Numbered from the stretch's first letter, positions 24,084 to 33,068 are shown. The stretch: 64,000 bases of DNA from Bacillota bacterium (GCA_023430975.1 JAEYYB010000024.1:34891-98890); one strand, 5' to 3'. Made by a program: numbers and translations. Notes: generated by a model not told the origin, from the letters alone.

Positions 24084-24401
24084 TCGTAGTAAAAAGGCTA
24101 CTTACAAGGATATTTGTAAGTAGCTTTTTTTGTGTTTTGCCCTCAATTTAGAGTTATTCTTTATTTGATTCGTTTTTATAGGTGAACCTTTTCTTAATTA
24201 ATTAGACAATCAAGAGTACTAAAGGCATAATATTATTTTATAAGAGTATAATTTATTCAGAATCATGTAATTTAAACTTTTTTTGTTATGTGGAAATGCA
24301 TCAAAAGGATTTATTACAAGAAATCTCGAATATATATAATTAGATTAAACACTTCTGTAAATGGCTATAATGAAAAATAAAATATCGTGAGGGGTGTTAT
24401 T
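24084..24401. other. Host DNA just outside the prophage
   Basis: After the tRNA remnant comes the original tRNA terminator (24091-24131), then about 270 AT-rich bases with no gene or clear motif. Confidence 0.5.
24091..24131 (+). terminator. tRNA-Val terminator
   Basis: GCTACTTACAA (24097-24107) pairs perfectly with TTGTAAGTAGC (24114-24124), then seven T. Confidence 0.9.
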
Positions 24402-24602
24402 ATGGGTGAAAGTGCTAAGCCTAAAAGTTTTATAGCAACAGCAGGAGGGACATTAATAATATTTAGTATTGTATCAGCTATAGGTGCCCAGCGTATATCA
24501 TATCTTAACTTTGTTGTACTGATTTTAGGATATTTATTACATCAATTTAGCTACAGAAAAAATAATAAAAGAATTTTGAATAATGTTAAAATAAACATAT
24601 AA
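24402..24602 (+). CDS. Small membrane protein of unknown function
   Basis: A 66-residue protein with two hydrophobic stretches (about 12-28 and 33-48) and a basic tail (RKNNKR). AGGGGTG precedes the ATG at 24402. No family recognised. It is an isolated host gene next to the attachment site, and expression is uncertain. Confidence 0.5.
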   Translation: MGESAKPKSFIATAGGTLIIFSIVSAIGAQRISYLNFVVLILGYLLHQFSYRKNNKRILNNVKINI

Positions 24603-24683
24603 TTTGCCGTCGGGATCAAATGTACTTGATTTAAGTACAAAAAGAAATTCGTCCACTTATCCCTAACAACTTGCTTTAAATAA

Positions 24684-24781
24684 GGTATGCTTGAAATATT
24701 ACTTACCGTTTTTTTGTGCGTTCACGAGTTAAGTTAACTTAGAAAGCGAAATTATACGGGAAGTTATATTTGGGGCATGCC
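24684..24781. repeat. Type A inverted-repeat element, copy 1
   Basis: About 98 bases. The ends GGTATGC..AATATTACTTACCG and CGGGAAGTTATATT..GGCATGCC are imperfect inverted repeats. The centre has GTTCAC-GAGTTAA-GTTAAC. Related copies: 32969-33068, 46692-46789 and a shortened one at 54279-54335. Confidence 0.7.
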
Positions 24782-24896
24782 TGAAATTGATGAAGAATAG
24801 GATGATTACAGCTAATTTACGCTGCAAGAAAAATTCCAGGTTTTGTTAATTTATAGAAAAAATGTAGTTTAGCGGGTCGAATCTCCTAATTATTTG

Positions 24897-24925
24897 TTGA
24901 AGTTAATAAGTGTTATTGATATAAT
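24897..24925 (+). promoter_or_regulatory. Sigma-A-like promoter
   Basis: TTGAAG (24897-24902), 17-base spacer, TATAAT (24920-24925). It lies about 225 bases upstream of the reductase gene and may drive it with a long leader. Confidence 0.5.
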
Positions 24926-25150
24926 TATATAGAATTATATATAGAATTATAAGAAAAACGACAAATCTGTATAGTATAAGCTACTTAATAAAGAGTTTAT
25001 CATTAATATGATAAATTAATTTCATGTTTTTTCTGATTAATGGATTGTGGGGAGTTTCTAAGAATCGTAATGAATGCTGTTATTTAGTTGATTAATGAGA
25101 AATGAGACATTAGATATGCAGTTAGTGAACATATCAGCTGGAGGGAATAG

Positions 25151-25882
25151 ATGAAAATTCTTGCAATAAACGGTAGTCCAAACAGGAACGGTTCTACAGC
25201 AAAAATGATTGAGATGGTTTTAGATGTTTGTAAAGAAACAGGTGCAGAATGTGAAAATCTACATTTGGAGGATTATGTTGTAGGGGAGTGTTCTGCCTGT
25301 ATAAAGCATTTAAAGGACTGCGAGTACTGCCAGGGTCAAGAGGATGACTTTATGCAGTTGAAAGCAAAAATGCTTGATGCAGATGGGATAGTAATCGGCA
25401 GTCCCTACTATAGCGGAAAACCTACTATTCAAATAAAAACTTTTATTAACAGAATAGCTTATACCAGTGTAAATAACAGGTTTTTTGAAAGTAAATACAT
25501 AGTAGGGGTTTCAACCAGTGCTGTCAGCAACAGCAAAAAGATTGCCAAGTTCTGTGCTACCCTAGGTCATAGCAGCTTTATGGGAAACGGTATAGTGTCG
25601 GGTTTGCTTTATGAAAGTACTGTTGATAAGGTGGTTATGGGGGACCTGGCAGAAAATGAAGAGCTAAAAGTCAAAGCAAAAGCTGTTGGGTTAAATCTCA
25701 TCGAAGATATTAAGATGAAAAGGAAGGCAAGGTTTTACAGACTAAAGAGGATAGTTTTTACAAAGTGGATTAAAGTATTATGCATTAAAATTATCAGGTG
25801 TTTTGACAAAATAGTTTTAAGGTTTAGGAAATTTGCAGAAGACCAGGGGTGGATCAAAAAAATTAATAAGATTGAGGATTAA
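25151..25882 (+). CDS. NADPH-dependent FMN reductase / iron-sulfur flavoprotein-like
   Basis: A 243-residue flavodoxin-fold protein. The FMN phosphate loop GSPNRNGSTA is at 8-17, a cysteine cluster (CSACIKHLKDCEYC) at about 50-63 and IVIGSPYYSGKPTIQIKTFI at about 80-99, as in iron-sulfur flavoproteins and related NAD(P)H:FMN reductases. The cysteine spacing (C-x2-C-x6-C-x2-C) resembles the compact cluster motif of that family, so it may bind 4Fe-4S. The C-terminus is strongly basic and extended. GGAGGG precedes the ATG. It is monocistronic, likely in redox or oxygen-stress handling. Confidence 0.8.
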   Translation: MKILAINGSPNRNGSTAKMIEMVLDVCKETGAECENLHLEDYVVGECSACIKHLKDCEYCQGQEDDFMQLKAKMLDADGIVIGSPYYSGKPTIQIKTFINRIAYTSVNNRFFESKYIVGVSTSAVSNSKKIAKFCATLGHSSFMGNGIVSGLLYESTVDKVVMGDLAENEELKVKAKAVGLNLIEDIKMKRKARFYRLKRIVFTKWIKVLCIKIIRCFDKIVLRFRKFAEDQGWIKKINKIED

Positions 25883-25945
25883 GACACAATCAGTATTTAA
25901 CATGGGATAAGAAAATGCTGGGTGTAATTGCATGTCTTTATTTTG

Positions 25946-25974
25946 TTGATTTGGAAGCAATTTAATGATAAAAT
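25946..25974 (+). promoter_or_regulatory. Sigma-A-like promoter of cohesin gene
   Basis: TTGATT (25946-25951), 17-base spacer, TAAAAT (25969-25974), about 60 bases before the ATG. Confidence 0.5.
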
Positions 25975-26035
25975 TATATTGTTAGTCTTTTTATCCACAT
26001 GTAAATTTAATAAATTAATCTAAAGGAGAGGTTAT

Positions 26036-27007
26036 ATGAAAAAGATCACTTCTATATTTCTTGTTTTTGCAATTGTATCATTAAGTTTAATTAGTTTTTC
26101 GGCAAGTTCCCAAATTACCGTCTTTGTTGATGGGGACAAGCTTGATTTCAAAGATGCTGAACCTTTTATTGAAGGAGGCAGGACGTTGGTTCCATTCCGA
26201 GCAATAGCTGAAGCTTTAGGGGCGGAAGTTGGCTGGGATGCCGGTACAAAGACAGTTACAATAATTAAGGGAAATCCTAAAGACACAAGTGCAGTTACTG
26301 ATGATGTTTATTCATCAAATTCTCTTGATGCTTCAAAGAACATAAAAATAATAATCGGTGAAAAAAATGCCGAAGTAAATGGCAAACAGGTTCAGTTGGA
26401 TGTTCCTGCCAAGATTGCAACTGGCCGTACATATGTACCTCTTCGTTTTGTGAGTGAAGCTATGGAAATGGGAGTTAATTGGGATGCAAAAACAAAAAAG
26501 ATTACTATAGATACCCCTGAAATCTATTTAACTCTTGATAAAAATACTGTAGAAGTTGGCGATATTGTCAAAGCTACAGTAAATATAAAAAATTTCTATG
26601 GTTTTGCAGGTTTTCAGGTGAACCTCAAATATGATCCCGATGTTCTGCAGCCTATAGATACTGCTACGAATGCAGTTTATACAGAATCATCTCTTGCAGA
26701 CGAAGGTACACTTCTGAAAGGTAAATTTTCACCGACAGGAATGGCAAAAAACGATTTGAAAGATGGAATTTTATCCTATGGTTCTGCATACATTAATATG
26801 GATGCTTATAAAAATAGCGGGAAATCTGAGTCAACAGGTTCAGTAGCTGTATTTAATTTCAAGGTATTAAAGAAGCAGCAAACGACGGTAAGCTTCCAAA
26901 ACTCTTCAAGTATGGTAAATGCAAAGAATGGGACAATGCTTTTTAACTGGGATGGAATAACTTTGACAAACTATAAAGTTAATGGCACTGTAGATCTAAA
27001 TAAATAA
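26036..27007 (+). CDS. Secreted copper-amine-oxidase-like repeat protein with cohesin domain
   Basis: A 323-residue exported protein. A signal peptide spans residues 1-24. Two copper-amine-oxidase N-terminal-like repeats follow (GRTLVPFRAIAEALGAEVGW near 47-66 and GRTYVPLRFVSEAMEMGVNW near 127-146). A cohesin-type domain spans about 163-320 (DKNTVEVGDIVKATVNIKNF, GFQVNLKYDPDVLQ, GSVAVFNFKVLK). Cohesins bind dockerins, so this may display a dockerin-bearing enzyme, or it may be an adhesion fold that no longer does so. AGGAGAGG precedes the ATG and a terminator follows. The combination points to a cellulosome-type bacterium. Confidence 0.85.
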   Translation: MKKITSIFLVFAIVSLSLISFSASSQITVFVDGDKLDFKDAEPFIEGGRTLVPFRAIAEALGAEVGWDAGTKTVTIIKGNPKDTSAVTDDVYSSNSLDASKNIKIIIGEKNAEVNGKQVQLDVPAKIATGRTYVPLRFVSEAMEMGVNWDAKTKKITIDTPEIYLTLDKNTVEVGDIVKATVNIKNFYGFAGFQVNLKYDPDVLQPIDTATNAVYTESSLADEGTLLKGKFSPTGMAKNDLKDGILSYGSAYINMDAYKNSGKSESTGSVAVFNFKVLKKQQTTVSFQNSSSMVNAKNGTMLFNWDGITLTNYKVNGTVDLNK

Positions 27008-27018
27008 TAAATTTAAAA

Positions 27019-27058
27019 TAAGAGCTGGCAGCGAATTGATATGCTGCCAGCTCTTTTA
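27019..27058 (+). terminator. Terminator between cohesin gene and methyltransferase
   Basis: AGAGCTGGCAGC / GCTGCCAGCTCT perfect stem with T-rich tail. It sits between converging genes and may serve both. Confidence 0.85.
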
Positions 27059-27086
27059 ATGTCCAGGGAGATTATGGCATCTGCTG

Positions 27087-28256
27087 CTATACTATCTGTA
27101 AAATTGCACATTTGAGATACTGGGTTTCAGGAGATGCAAGTAATATTGGATGGTCTTTTGCCTGTGTTCGATATTCAACCAGACGTACCTTTCTTTTTGC
27201 ATCAATGGCGGAACTGTATATTATATCCATAAATAAATCGGGATCCACATGATGAGAGCAGGAGCAGGTAATCAGGTAGCCTCCGCTTTCAATAATTTTC
27301 ATAGCCCTTAGGTTTATTTCCTTGTAACCTCTAACAGCACCCTCGACAGCTCCTTTTGTTTTGGTAAATGCAGGAGGGTCCAGAACTATTGTATCGAACC
27401 TTTCCTTATTGTCATAAAATTCTCTTAGCTTATCAAATGTGTTTGCAGTCTCAAAACGACAGACACCTTCTAATCCGTTTAGTAAAGCGTTTTGGTATGC
27501 AAACTCTGAGGCGTGTTCGGATATGTCTATTCCAAGAACACTTTTTGCATTGTAATAACCTGCATGCAGTGCGAAAGAGCCTGTATGGCAGAAACAGTCC
27601 AGAACTTTGGCATCTTTAACAAAGGGCTTTATGGATGCTCTGTTCTCCTTCTGATCTAGGAAAAAACCGGTTTTTTGACCGTTTTCCAAATCAACATTAA
27701 ACTTAACACCGTTTTCAACCATCAGAACCTTGGTGTTAAATTCTTCAGAGAGATATCCCTTTTTTTGCTCCAGACCTTCCAGTTCTCTTACGGGAACATC
27801 ATTTCTTTCAAATATTCCGGCTGGTTTTATAATATCATTTAAAATATCTACAATTTGTTCTTTATAGCGGTCAATGCCAAGGGCCAGTGTTTGAACCACA
27901 AGGTAGTCGGAAAACTTGTCCACTATTAGAGCTGGCAGAAAATCCGACTCAGCAAACACTACTCTGCAGCTTGATGGATCCGCTACTTTTTTTCTGTATT
28001 CCCAGGCATCAGAAATCCTTTTATATAAGAATCCATAATCAATCGGTTCATCTTCATAAGTCAGCATCCTAATTGTGATTTGTGATTTTGGGTTTATAAA
28101 CCCTTTACCGAGAAATTTATTTTTGCTGCTATAGACATCAACAACATCTCCACCTATAAAATCACCATCAATTTTTTCAATATCACTTTTGAATATCCAG
28201 GGGTGTCCATATTCAACCCTTTTTTCTTTTGATTTAACCAAATATGCTTTTGCCAT
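27087..28256 (-). CDS. rlmI: Class I rRNA (cytosine-C5) methyltransferase, RlmI-like
   Basis: A 389-residue protein. An N-terminal PUA domain (about 1-75, RVEYGHPWIFKSDIEKIDGD), an EEHEE-type middle, and a Rossmann methyltransferase with SAM loop VLDCFCHTGSFALHAG at about 215, acidic VLGIDISEHA, and catalytic-region LDPPAFTKTK with CSCSHH near 337. This is the YccW/RlmI family that methylates 23S rRNA cytosine. Specificity in Clostridia is assumed from family. Length is normal. Confidence 0.88.
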   Translation of the reverse strand: MAKAYLVKSKEKRVEYGHPWIFKSDIEKIDGDFIGGDVVDVYSSKNKFLGKGFINPKSQITIRMLTYEDEPIDYGFLYKRISDAWEYRKKVADPSSCRVVFAESDFLPALIVDKFSDYLVVQTLALGIDRYKEQIVDILNDIIKPAGIFERNDVPVRELEGLEQKKGYLSEEFNTKVLMVENGVKFNVDLENGQKTGFFLDQKENRASIKPFVKDAKVLDCFCHTGSFALHAGYYNAKSVLGIDISEHASEFAYQNALLNGLEGVCRFETANTFDKLREFYDNKERFDTIVLDPPAFTKTKGAVEGAVRGYKEINLRAMKIIESGGYLITCSCSHHVDPDLFMDIIYSSAIDAKRKVRLVEYRTQAKDHPILLASPETQYLKCAILQIV

Positions 28257-28355
28257 AAATCCTCCATGTATGGTATTTGTTCCATTTTTAATAATTCATT
28301 ATGATTATAGCATATATATGGGTATATCAAAAAATACATTATTCAAATATGTTAT

Positions 28356-28772
28356 TTACATTATTAGTATTATCCCAAGTAGAATGAGAATTGCACCACC
28401 TACTCTTAACAACGTGAGCTGTTCTCCAAGGAATAATGTTGAACAAAGTAGTGTGACTAATGGTGAACTGGACATTATAATAGTAACAAATGAAACTTCG
28501 CCCTTTTTTATTGCAGCAAAATAGGCCAAATCACCTACTAAAGTTGCAAGAATAGCTTCAATTCCTATTAGGATCCATGAATTAGGAGAGATGCTTTTTA
28601 GTTGAGGTAAAGAACCGCTGCATATAACCCAACTGGATATTAGACCGGCAGCAAATAAAGTCCGAATGGCCAAACCTGCTGTTGGGTTTGTATTGTTAAG
28701 GCCAATCTTAGCAAAAATGGGAGCTATACCCCAGCAAACCATTCCGAATAATGCAAGAAAAAAAACAGACAT
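28356..28772 (-). CDS. EamA-family transporter, single-domain
   Basis: A 138-residue membrane protein with five hydrophobic segments and the EamA signature (FVTIIMSSSPLVTLLCSTLFLGEQLTLLRVGGAILI). This is half the size of a standard DMT transporter and fits single-EamA proteins that dimerise. The start at 28772 has GGGGGG upstream; an in-frame ATG at 28802 with AAGGAT is also possible. Substrate unknown. Confidence 0.8.
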   Translation of the reverse strand: MSVFFLALFGMVCWGIAPIFAKIGLNNTNPTAGLAIRTLFAAGLISSWVICSGSLPQLKSISPNSWILIGIEAILATLVGDLAYFAAIKKGEVSFVTIIMSSSPLVTLLCSTLFLGEQLTLLRVGGAILILLGIILIM

Positions 28773-28945
28773 ATTTTTTCCCCCCGAGCCTTTTCTTCTC
28801 ATACTTATATATCCTTTTTATACGTATTCATTGGTACATTGAGAGAATATGATAAAAACATGAGCAATATTCCAGTTCAAGCAAAATGGTAATAAAGGCT
28901 CAATGTTTAAAATAAGAATATAAAGATCAGTCAACAATAATATAC

Positions 28946-30169
28946 TTGGGGGATGCTTTTATTATAGATACTAATTTGAAGAGTCTTATCAAAAACAAAT
29001 CTTTTATCATGATATTATTAGGTCAGGGAATTTCCAATATAGGTGATGCCTTTCAATTCATAGCATCGACTACAATGCTGGTTAAGGTGACAGGTTCGGG
29101 ACTGTCTGCTATAATTGGAATAATATTATCCCAGCTGCCGTGTCTTTTATTGTCTCCATTTGCAGGGTATCTGGGAGATAAGTTTAAATCAAAATATGTG
29201 TGTCTGATTATGGATGCACTTAGGAGTGGTATTGCTCTGCTCTTTATTGGAAATCGCAGCTCAGAAAAATTGTACGCATTACTGCTTGTTTTATCTATTG
29301 TGGACATATTTTATAACCCGGCAAAGAGAAAATTGATTATATGTGTTGTAAGGGAAAGGGAGCTGCTTTTTACAAATTCTTTAATAATGGGTATTTCAGG
29401 TATAGCATTTCTGATAGGGCCGGTTGCTGCGGGTTTGGCTGTAGTAAAATTAGGTACTGATATAGCTTTTTATGTGAACAGTTTTTCATATGTTTTTTCT
29501 GCTCTACTTATATTGTTTATTAAAAATAAGAACATTCATGACAACAATGCAATAAAGCGTGTAAAAACAAATAAACCTGGCGGAGTAATTGCCGATATAA
29601 AAAATGGCTTTAAATATTTTAAAAGTGTCCCGCAAATAAAGAATTTAATTTTTTTAAGCACAGTTATCTGTTCAACAGGAGCATCAATAAATATAGCTTT
29701 TTTTCCATTTGTTTTTGATACATTAAAGATAACAGAAAGACAATGGGGACTTATGATCTCAATTTTCAATGGCACAAACTTTTTGGCAATGCTTCTTGCA
29801 TTTTTATTGAATAAGAAGATCGATAAGAGGATGGACATTTATATAATTATTTCTTCAATTGCGATTTCGTGGATATGGTTCTTTTATAGCATTACAGAAA
29901 AATTGTATAACATATTGATGCTTCAGTTTTTTGAAGGTACAATTCTTGCATTTTGTAGTATATTGATTGGAACCAGACTCCAGTCGGAGATAAATAAGAA
30001 TTATATGGCGAGAGTAATGAGTATTGGGGACGTGATAAATAATGCAGGAAGAATTATAGGTGTATTTGTGGCATATCTGCTGCTCGGAAGCTTTGCCGAA
30101 AGCTCTGTATTTTTATTAAATGCCATATTATTATTTCTATTTGTTTTCTATAAAGTTATAAAATTTTAA
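28946..30169 (+). CDS. MFS transporter (MFS_3-like efflux)
   Basis: A 407-residue membrane protein with about 12 hydrophobic segments. LLGQGISNIGDAFQFIAST and FAGYLGDKFKSKYVCLIMDA (motif A-like G-x3-D) place it in the MFS_3/macrolide-efflux type. The start is unclear: no ATG has a ribosome-binding site. TTG at 28946 opens the frame, GGGGGA ideally positions an ATT at 28961, and the first ATG is at 29009 with no site. I give the longest reading. Substrate unknown. Confidence 0.8.
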   Translation: MGDAFIIDTNLKSLIKNKSFIMILLGQGISNIGDAFQFIASTTMLVKVTGSGLSAIIGIILSQLPCLLLSPFAGYLGDKFKSKYVCLIMDALRSGIALLFIGNRSSEKLYALLLVLSIVDIFYNPAKRKLIICVVRERELLFTNSLIMGISGIAFLIGPVAAGLAVVKLGTDIAFYVNSFSYVFSALLILFIKNKNIHDNNAIKRVKTNKPGGVIADIKNGFKYFKSVPQIKNLIFLSTVICSTGASINIAFFPFVFDTLKITERQWGLMISIFNGTNFLAMLLAFLLNKKIDKRMDIYIIISSIAISWIWFFYSITEKLYNILMLQFFEGTILAFCSILIGTRLQSEINKNYMARVMSIGDVINNAGRIIGVFVAYLLLGSFAESSVFLLNAILLFLFVFYKVIKF

Positions 30170-30354
30170 TGCAGCATTATTTTCTTAATAGAAAAATACC
30201 GCTATATAAGCGGTAAAGGTGAGGTAAACTGCAATAAGCTATAAATTATTTACAGGAAATAAATAATATGTATATAATATCATAAAAAACAAAATAAATC
30301 AATAAAAAGTATAATTATGTAAAATCAAGTAGAACATTTTATATGGAGGCTTTT

Positions 30355-30693
30355 ATGTACGAGTATCTTAAATCTCATGAGAAAAAAATCCGGGAACTAC
30401 TGGAAAATGAAAGTGATAACTGCGATTGGAACACTATAAAACGATACCATCAAAAGCAGATTGAATTTATGCAGCATGAGCGTTTGGTTCATTTGCTGGT
30501 AACTTTGTTTTTCGGTTTGTTCCTCATGATTTCTTTCGGTATTACAGTGATGAATCCTCATATTGCATTTCTATTGCTGGACTTATTTCTGATGATACTT
30601 TTGGTTCCTTATATAATTCACTATTTTAGGCTTGAAAATGGTGTACAGAGATGGTACAAGCTGTCAAACCAAATAGAAGAAAAATTTAAATAA
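30355..30693 (+). CDS. Two-span membrane protein of unknown function
   Basis: A 112-residue protein. The N-terminal 45 residues are charged and helical (YEYLKSHEKKIRELLENESD), then two transmembrane segments (about 46-66 and 70-90) and a charged C-terminus. GGAGG lies 5 bases before the ATG at 30355. It lies upstream of spoIVA but is probably not in the same operon. Confidence 0.7.
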   Translation: MYEYLKSHEKKIRELLENESDNCDWNTIKRYHQKQIEFMQHERLVHLLVTLFFGLFLMISFGITVMNPHIAFLLLDLFLMILLVPYIIHYFRLENGVQRWYKLSNQIEEKFK

Positions 30694-30731
30694 TAATTTC
30701 TGTATAATTTTTGTAATATAACCCAATAACA

Positions 30732-30761
30732 GGCATATATTTATATAGACAAAGTACAAAA
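30732..30761 (+). promoter_or_regulatory. Sigma-E-like sporulation promoter candidate for spoIVA
   Basis: GGCATATAT (30732-30740) and AGTACAAA (30753-30760) resemble sigma-E -35 and -10 elements. spoIVA is a sigma-E gene in Bacillus. The match is imperfect. Confidence 0.4.
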
Positions 30762-30803
30762 TAAGCTATAGCTTATATGTAAATTATGTAGGGGGGATTG
30801 GGT

Positions 30804-32282
30804 TTGGAGAAATACAACATTTATCAGAATATAGCTGAAAGAACACAGGGTGACATATATCTGGGAGTAGTAGGACCAGTAAGAACCGGTAAATCTACAT
30901 TTATTAAAAAGTTTATGGATTTGCTGGTTATACCCAATATAGAGAATTCATACCAAAAGGAAAGGGCGAGGGATGAACTTCCGCAGAGTGCAGCAGGTCG
31001 TACAATAATGACCACTGAGCCCAAGTTTGTACCAAACGAAGCCGTTGAAATAGTGGTTGATGAAAATATCCAGCTAAAAGTAAGGCTAATTGATTGTGTT
31101 GGATATTTGGTTAAAGGTGCATTAGGATATCTTGAAAACAATGCTCCCCGTATGGTAACAACTCCCTGGTATGATTATCAGATTCCTTTTGGAGAGGCAG
31201 CGGAAATAGGCACCAGAAAAGTCATAAACGAACATTCTACAATAGGGATTGTTGTCACTACTGATGGTACTATAACTGATTTGGAAAGAGAGGAGTATGT
31301 TGAAACTGAGAAAAGGGTTATAAATGAGCTTAAGGAAATCAATAAGCCATTTGTAATTGTGTTAAACTCAATTAAGCCATATGATTCGGAAACTGTCAGG
31401 TTAAAAGAGGAATTGGAAGATAAATATAAAGTGCCCGTTATTAATGTAAACTGTGCACAGCTTCGCATAGAAGATATAAGTGTTATTCTGGATAGGATAT
31501 TATATGAATTTCCTGTAACAGAGATAGGTGTAAAAATACCGGCCTGGATTGAGACTTTGGAAGAGGGAAACAGAATAAAGGCGGATATGATAAATGCTGT
31601 AAAAGAGACTTTTGCGGATGTCAGAAAGATGAGAGAGCTGAAGAATAATATGGCTCTATTCGAAAAATATGAATTTGTAAAAAAAGCTTCCATAGATAAG
31701 ATCAACCCTGGAGATGGTAGTGTGTTTGTGGATATTTGTGCTGTTGATGGATTGTTCTACAACACACTCAGCGAAGCTTCAGGAATGGAAATTGAAGGAG
31801 AACACAAGCTTATCGGAATAATGAGAGAACTTGTTAGAGTAAAGAAAGAATATGACAGACTTGAATATGCTTTGCATGAAGTTAAGGAAAAGGGTTATGG
31901 TGTGGTTGCACCAAAGCTTGATGAGCTTTCTCTTGAAGTGCCGGAAATTATAAAGCAAGGCAACCGTTTCGGTGTAAAGCTTAGGGCAAGTGCTCCTTCA
32001 GTTCATATGATACGTGCGGATATAGAGACTGAAATTGCTCCGTTGGTAGGAACAGAAAAGCAGTCTGAAGAATTGGTGAATTATTTGCTGCAGGAATTTG
32101 AAAGTGATCCTGAAAAACTCTGGGAATCCAATATATTTGGAAAATCACTTCATGAATTGGTTACTGAGGGCCTTAACAATAAGTTGGGTAAGATGCCGGA
32201 GGATGCACAATTAAAGCTCCAGGAGACATTGACAAAAATCATTAATGAAGGAAGTGGAGGTCTGATTTGCATCATACTTTAA
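30804..32282 (+). CDS. spoIVA: Stage IV sporulation protein A (spore coat ATPase)
   Basis: A 492-residue protein, the same length as the Bacillus subtilis protein. It starts MEKYNIYQNIAERTQGDIYL and carries Walker A GPVRTGKST at 24-32. SpoIVA polymerises on the forespore surface by ATP hydrolysis to form the coat basement layer. The start is TTG at 30804 with GGGGGG 7 bases upstream, matching the family's M-E-K start; a TTG two codons earlier is less likely. The C-terminal end GGLICIIL fits the family's hydrophobic tail. Confidence 0.95.
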   Translation: MEKYNIYQNIAERTQGDIYLGVVGPVRTGKSTFIKKFMDLLVIPNIENSYQKERARDELPQSAAGRTIMTTEPKFVPNEAVEIVVDENIQLKVRLIDCVGYLVKGALGYLENNAPRMVTTPWYDYQIPFGEAAEIGTRKVINEHSTIGIVVTTDGTITDLEREEYVETEKRVINELKEINKPFVIVLNSIKPYDSETVRLKEELEDKYKVPVINVNCAQLRIEDISVILDRILYEFPVTEIGVKIPAWIETLEEGNRIKADMINAVKETFADVRKMRELKNNMALFEKYEFVKKASIDKINPGDGSVFVDICAVDGLFYNTLSEASGMEIEGEHKLIGIMRELVRVKKEYDRLEYALHEVKEKGYGVVAPKLDELSLEVPEIIKQGNRFGVKLRASAPSVHMIRADIETEIAPLVGTEKQSEELVNYLLQEFESDPEKLWESNIFGKSLHELVTEGLNNKLGKMPEDAQLKLQETLTKIINEGSGGLICIIL

Positions 32283-32330
32283 ATTAAGGAATTCCAAGTA
32301 CATATCAAGTACATATAAGGTAGTGATTTT

Positions 32331-32801
32331 ATGGAGGAAGGATCAAAATTTCATACAGTTCGCGGCTATCAGTTATTAGAGCATAATAAAAAGTTGCTTA
32401 CTTCTGCCATGGAAGACTATCTTGAAATGATTTACAGGAATGTTATGGTGGATGGCTATATGCGAATAAATGCCCTTGCAGAGCTTCTTAATGTAGCAGC
32501 CCCATCAGCGACTAAGGCAGTTCAAAAATTAAGTAAGCTGGGATTGATTGAATATAAAAAGTATGGGATAATTTTCCTAACTGAAAACGGAAAGGAACTC
32601 GGAGAATTTTTATTGCACAGGCATACTATTATTGAGGACTTTCTTGATAATCTTGGTGTTAAGGAAGATGTACTTACTGAAACCGAGCTTATTGAACATA
32701 ATATTTCGTCAACAACCTTGGAGAAATTTAGTAAGTTCAATAAGTTTCTCCAGGATAACCCGGACATTAAGGAAAAATATGAAAAATTCTCTTTGAATTA
32801 G
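32331..32801 (+). CDS. mntR: DtxR/MntR-family metal-dependent repressor
   Basis: A 156-residue regulator. The winged helix lies at about 25-85 (AMEDYLEMIYRN, INALAELLNVAAPSATKAVQ). Metal ligands typical of MntR are visible: Asp/Glu in MEDYLEMIY, His in LLHRHTIIEDFL, and E-x2-E-H in ETELIEHNIS. It likely senses Mn and represses uptake; the Nramp transporter is the next gene, after a gap containing a TTAGTC-TT-GACTAA palindrome. The assignment to Mn rather than Fe rests on the neighbour. Confidence 0.85.
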   Translation: MEEGSKFHTVRGYQLLEHNKKLLTSAMEDYLEMIYRNVMVDGYMRINALAELLNVAAPSATKAVQKLSKLGLIEYKKYGIIFLTENGKELGEFLLHRHTIIEDFLDNLGVKEDVLTETELIEHNISSTTLEKFSKFNKFLQDNPDIKEKYEKFSLN

Positions 32802-32814
32802 GGCGTTTCATAAA

Positions 32815-32844
32815 AAGGAAACTTATTAACAAGTTTCTTTTTTT
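32815..32844 (+). terminator. Terminator after mntR
   Basis: GAAACTT / AAGTTTC stem with a T7 run. Confidence 0.75.
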
Positions 32845-32954
32845 ATGTAAGGAGAAATTATCAGGGTATTATCAAGTTTAGATTAAGTTCATAAAGTTTT
32901 GCAGCAAGTAACATATTTGGCCTTTTGCACATATTGTAGATTAAGTAAACAATA

Positions 32955-32968
32955 TTAGTCTTGACTAA
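32955..32968. promoter_or_regulatory. Candidate MntR operator, TTAGTC-TT-GACTAA
   Basis: Perfect 6-base half-sites around two T, between the mntR-like and Nramp genes. DtxR-family regulators bind such short dyads. The last base abuts the type A repeat. Confidence 0.4.
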
Positions 32969-33068
32969 GGGAAGGACTAAAATTTACTTCCGCTTTTGAG
33001 TGGGTGTTGACGAGTTAAGTCAACACGTAAGCGAAATCTATAGCGGAAGTTCAATTTAAGTTATTCCC
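32969..33068. repeat. Type A inverted-repeat element, copy 2
   Basis: 100 bases. The ends GGGAAGGACT..ACTTCCGCT and AGCGGAAGT..TTATTCCC form inverted repeats. The inner hairpin GTGTTGAC-GAGTTAA-GTCAACAC (33004-33026) has a perfect 8-base stem. Confidence 0.75.

Larger units (their letters stand above)
24603..25150. other. Intergenic region with repeat element and promoter
   Basis: A 548-base gap holding the type A inverted-repeat element (24684-24781) and a sigma-A-like promoter (24897-24925). No open frame with a start signal is seen. Confidence 0.5.
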
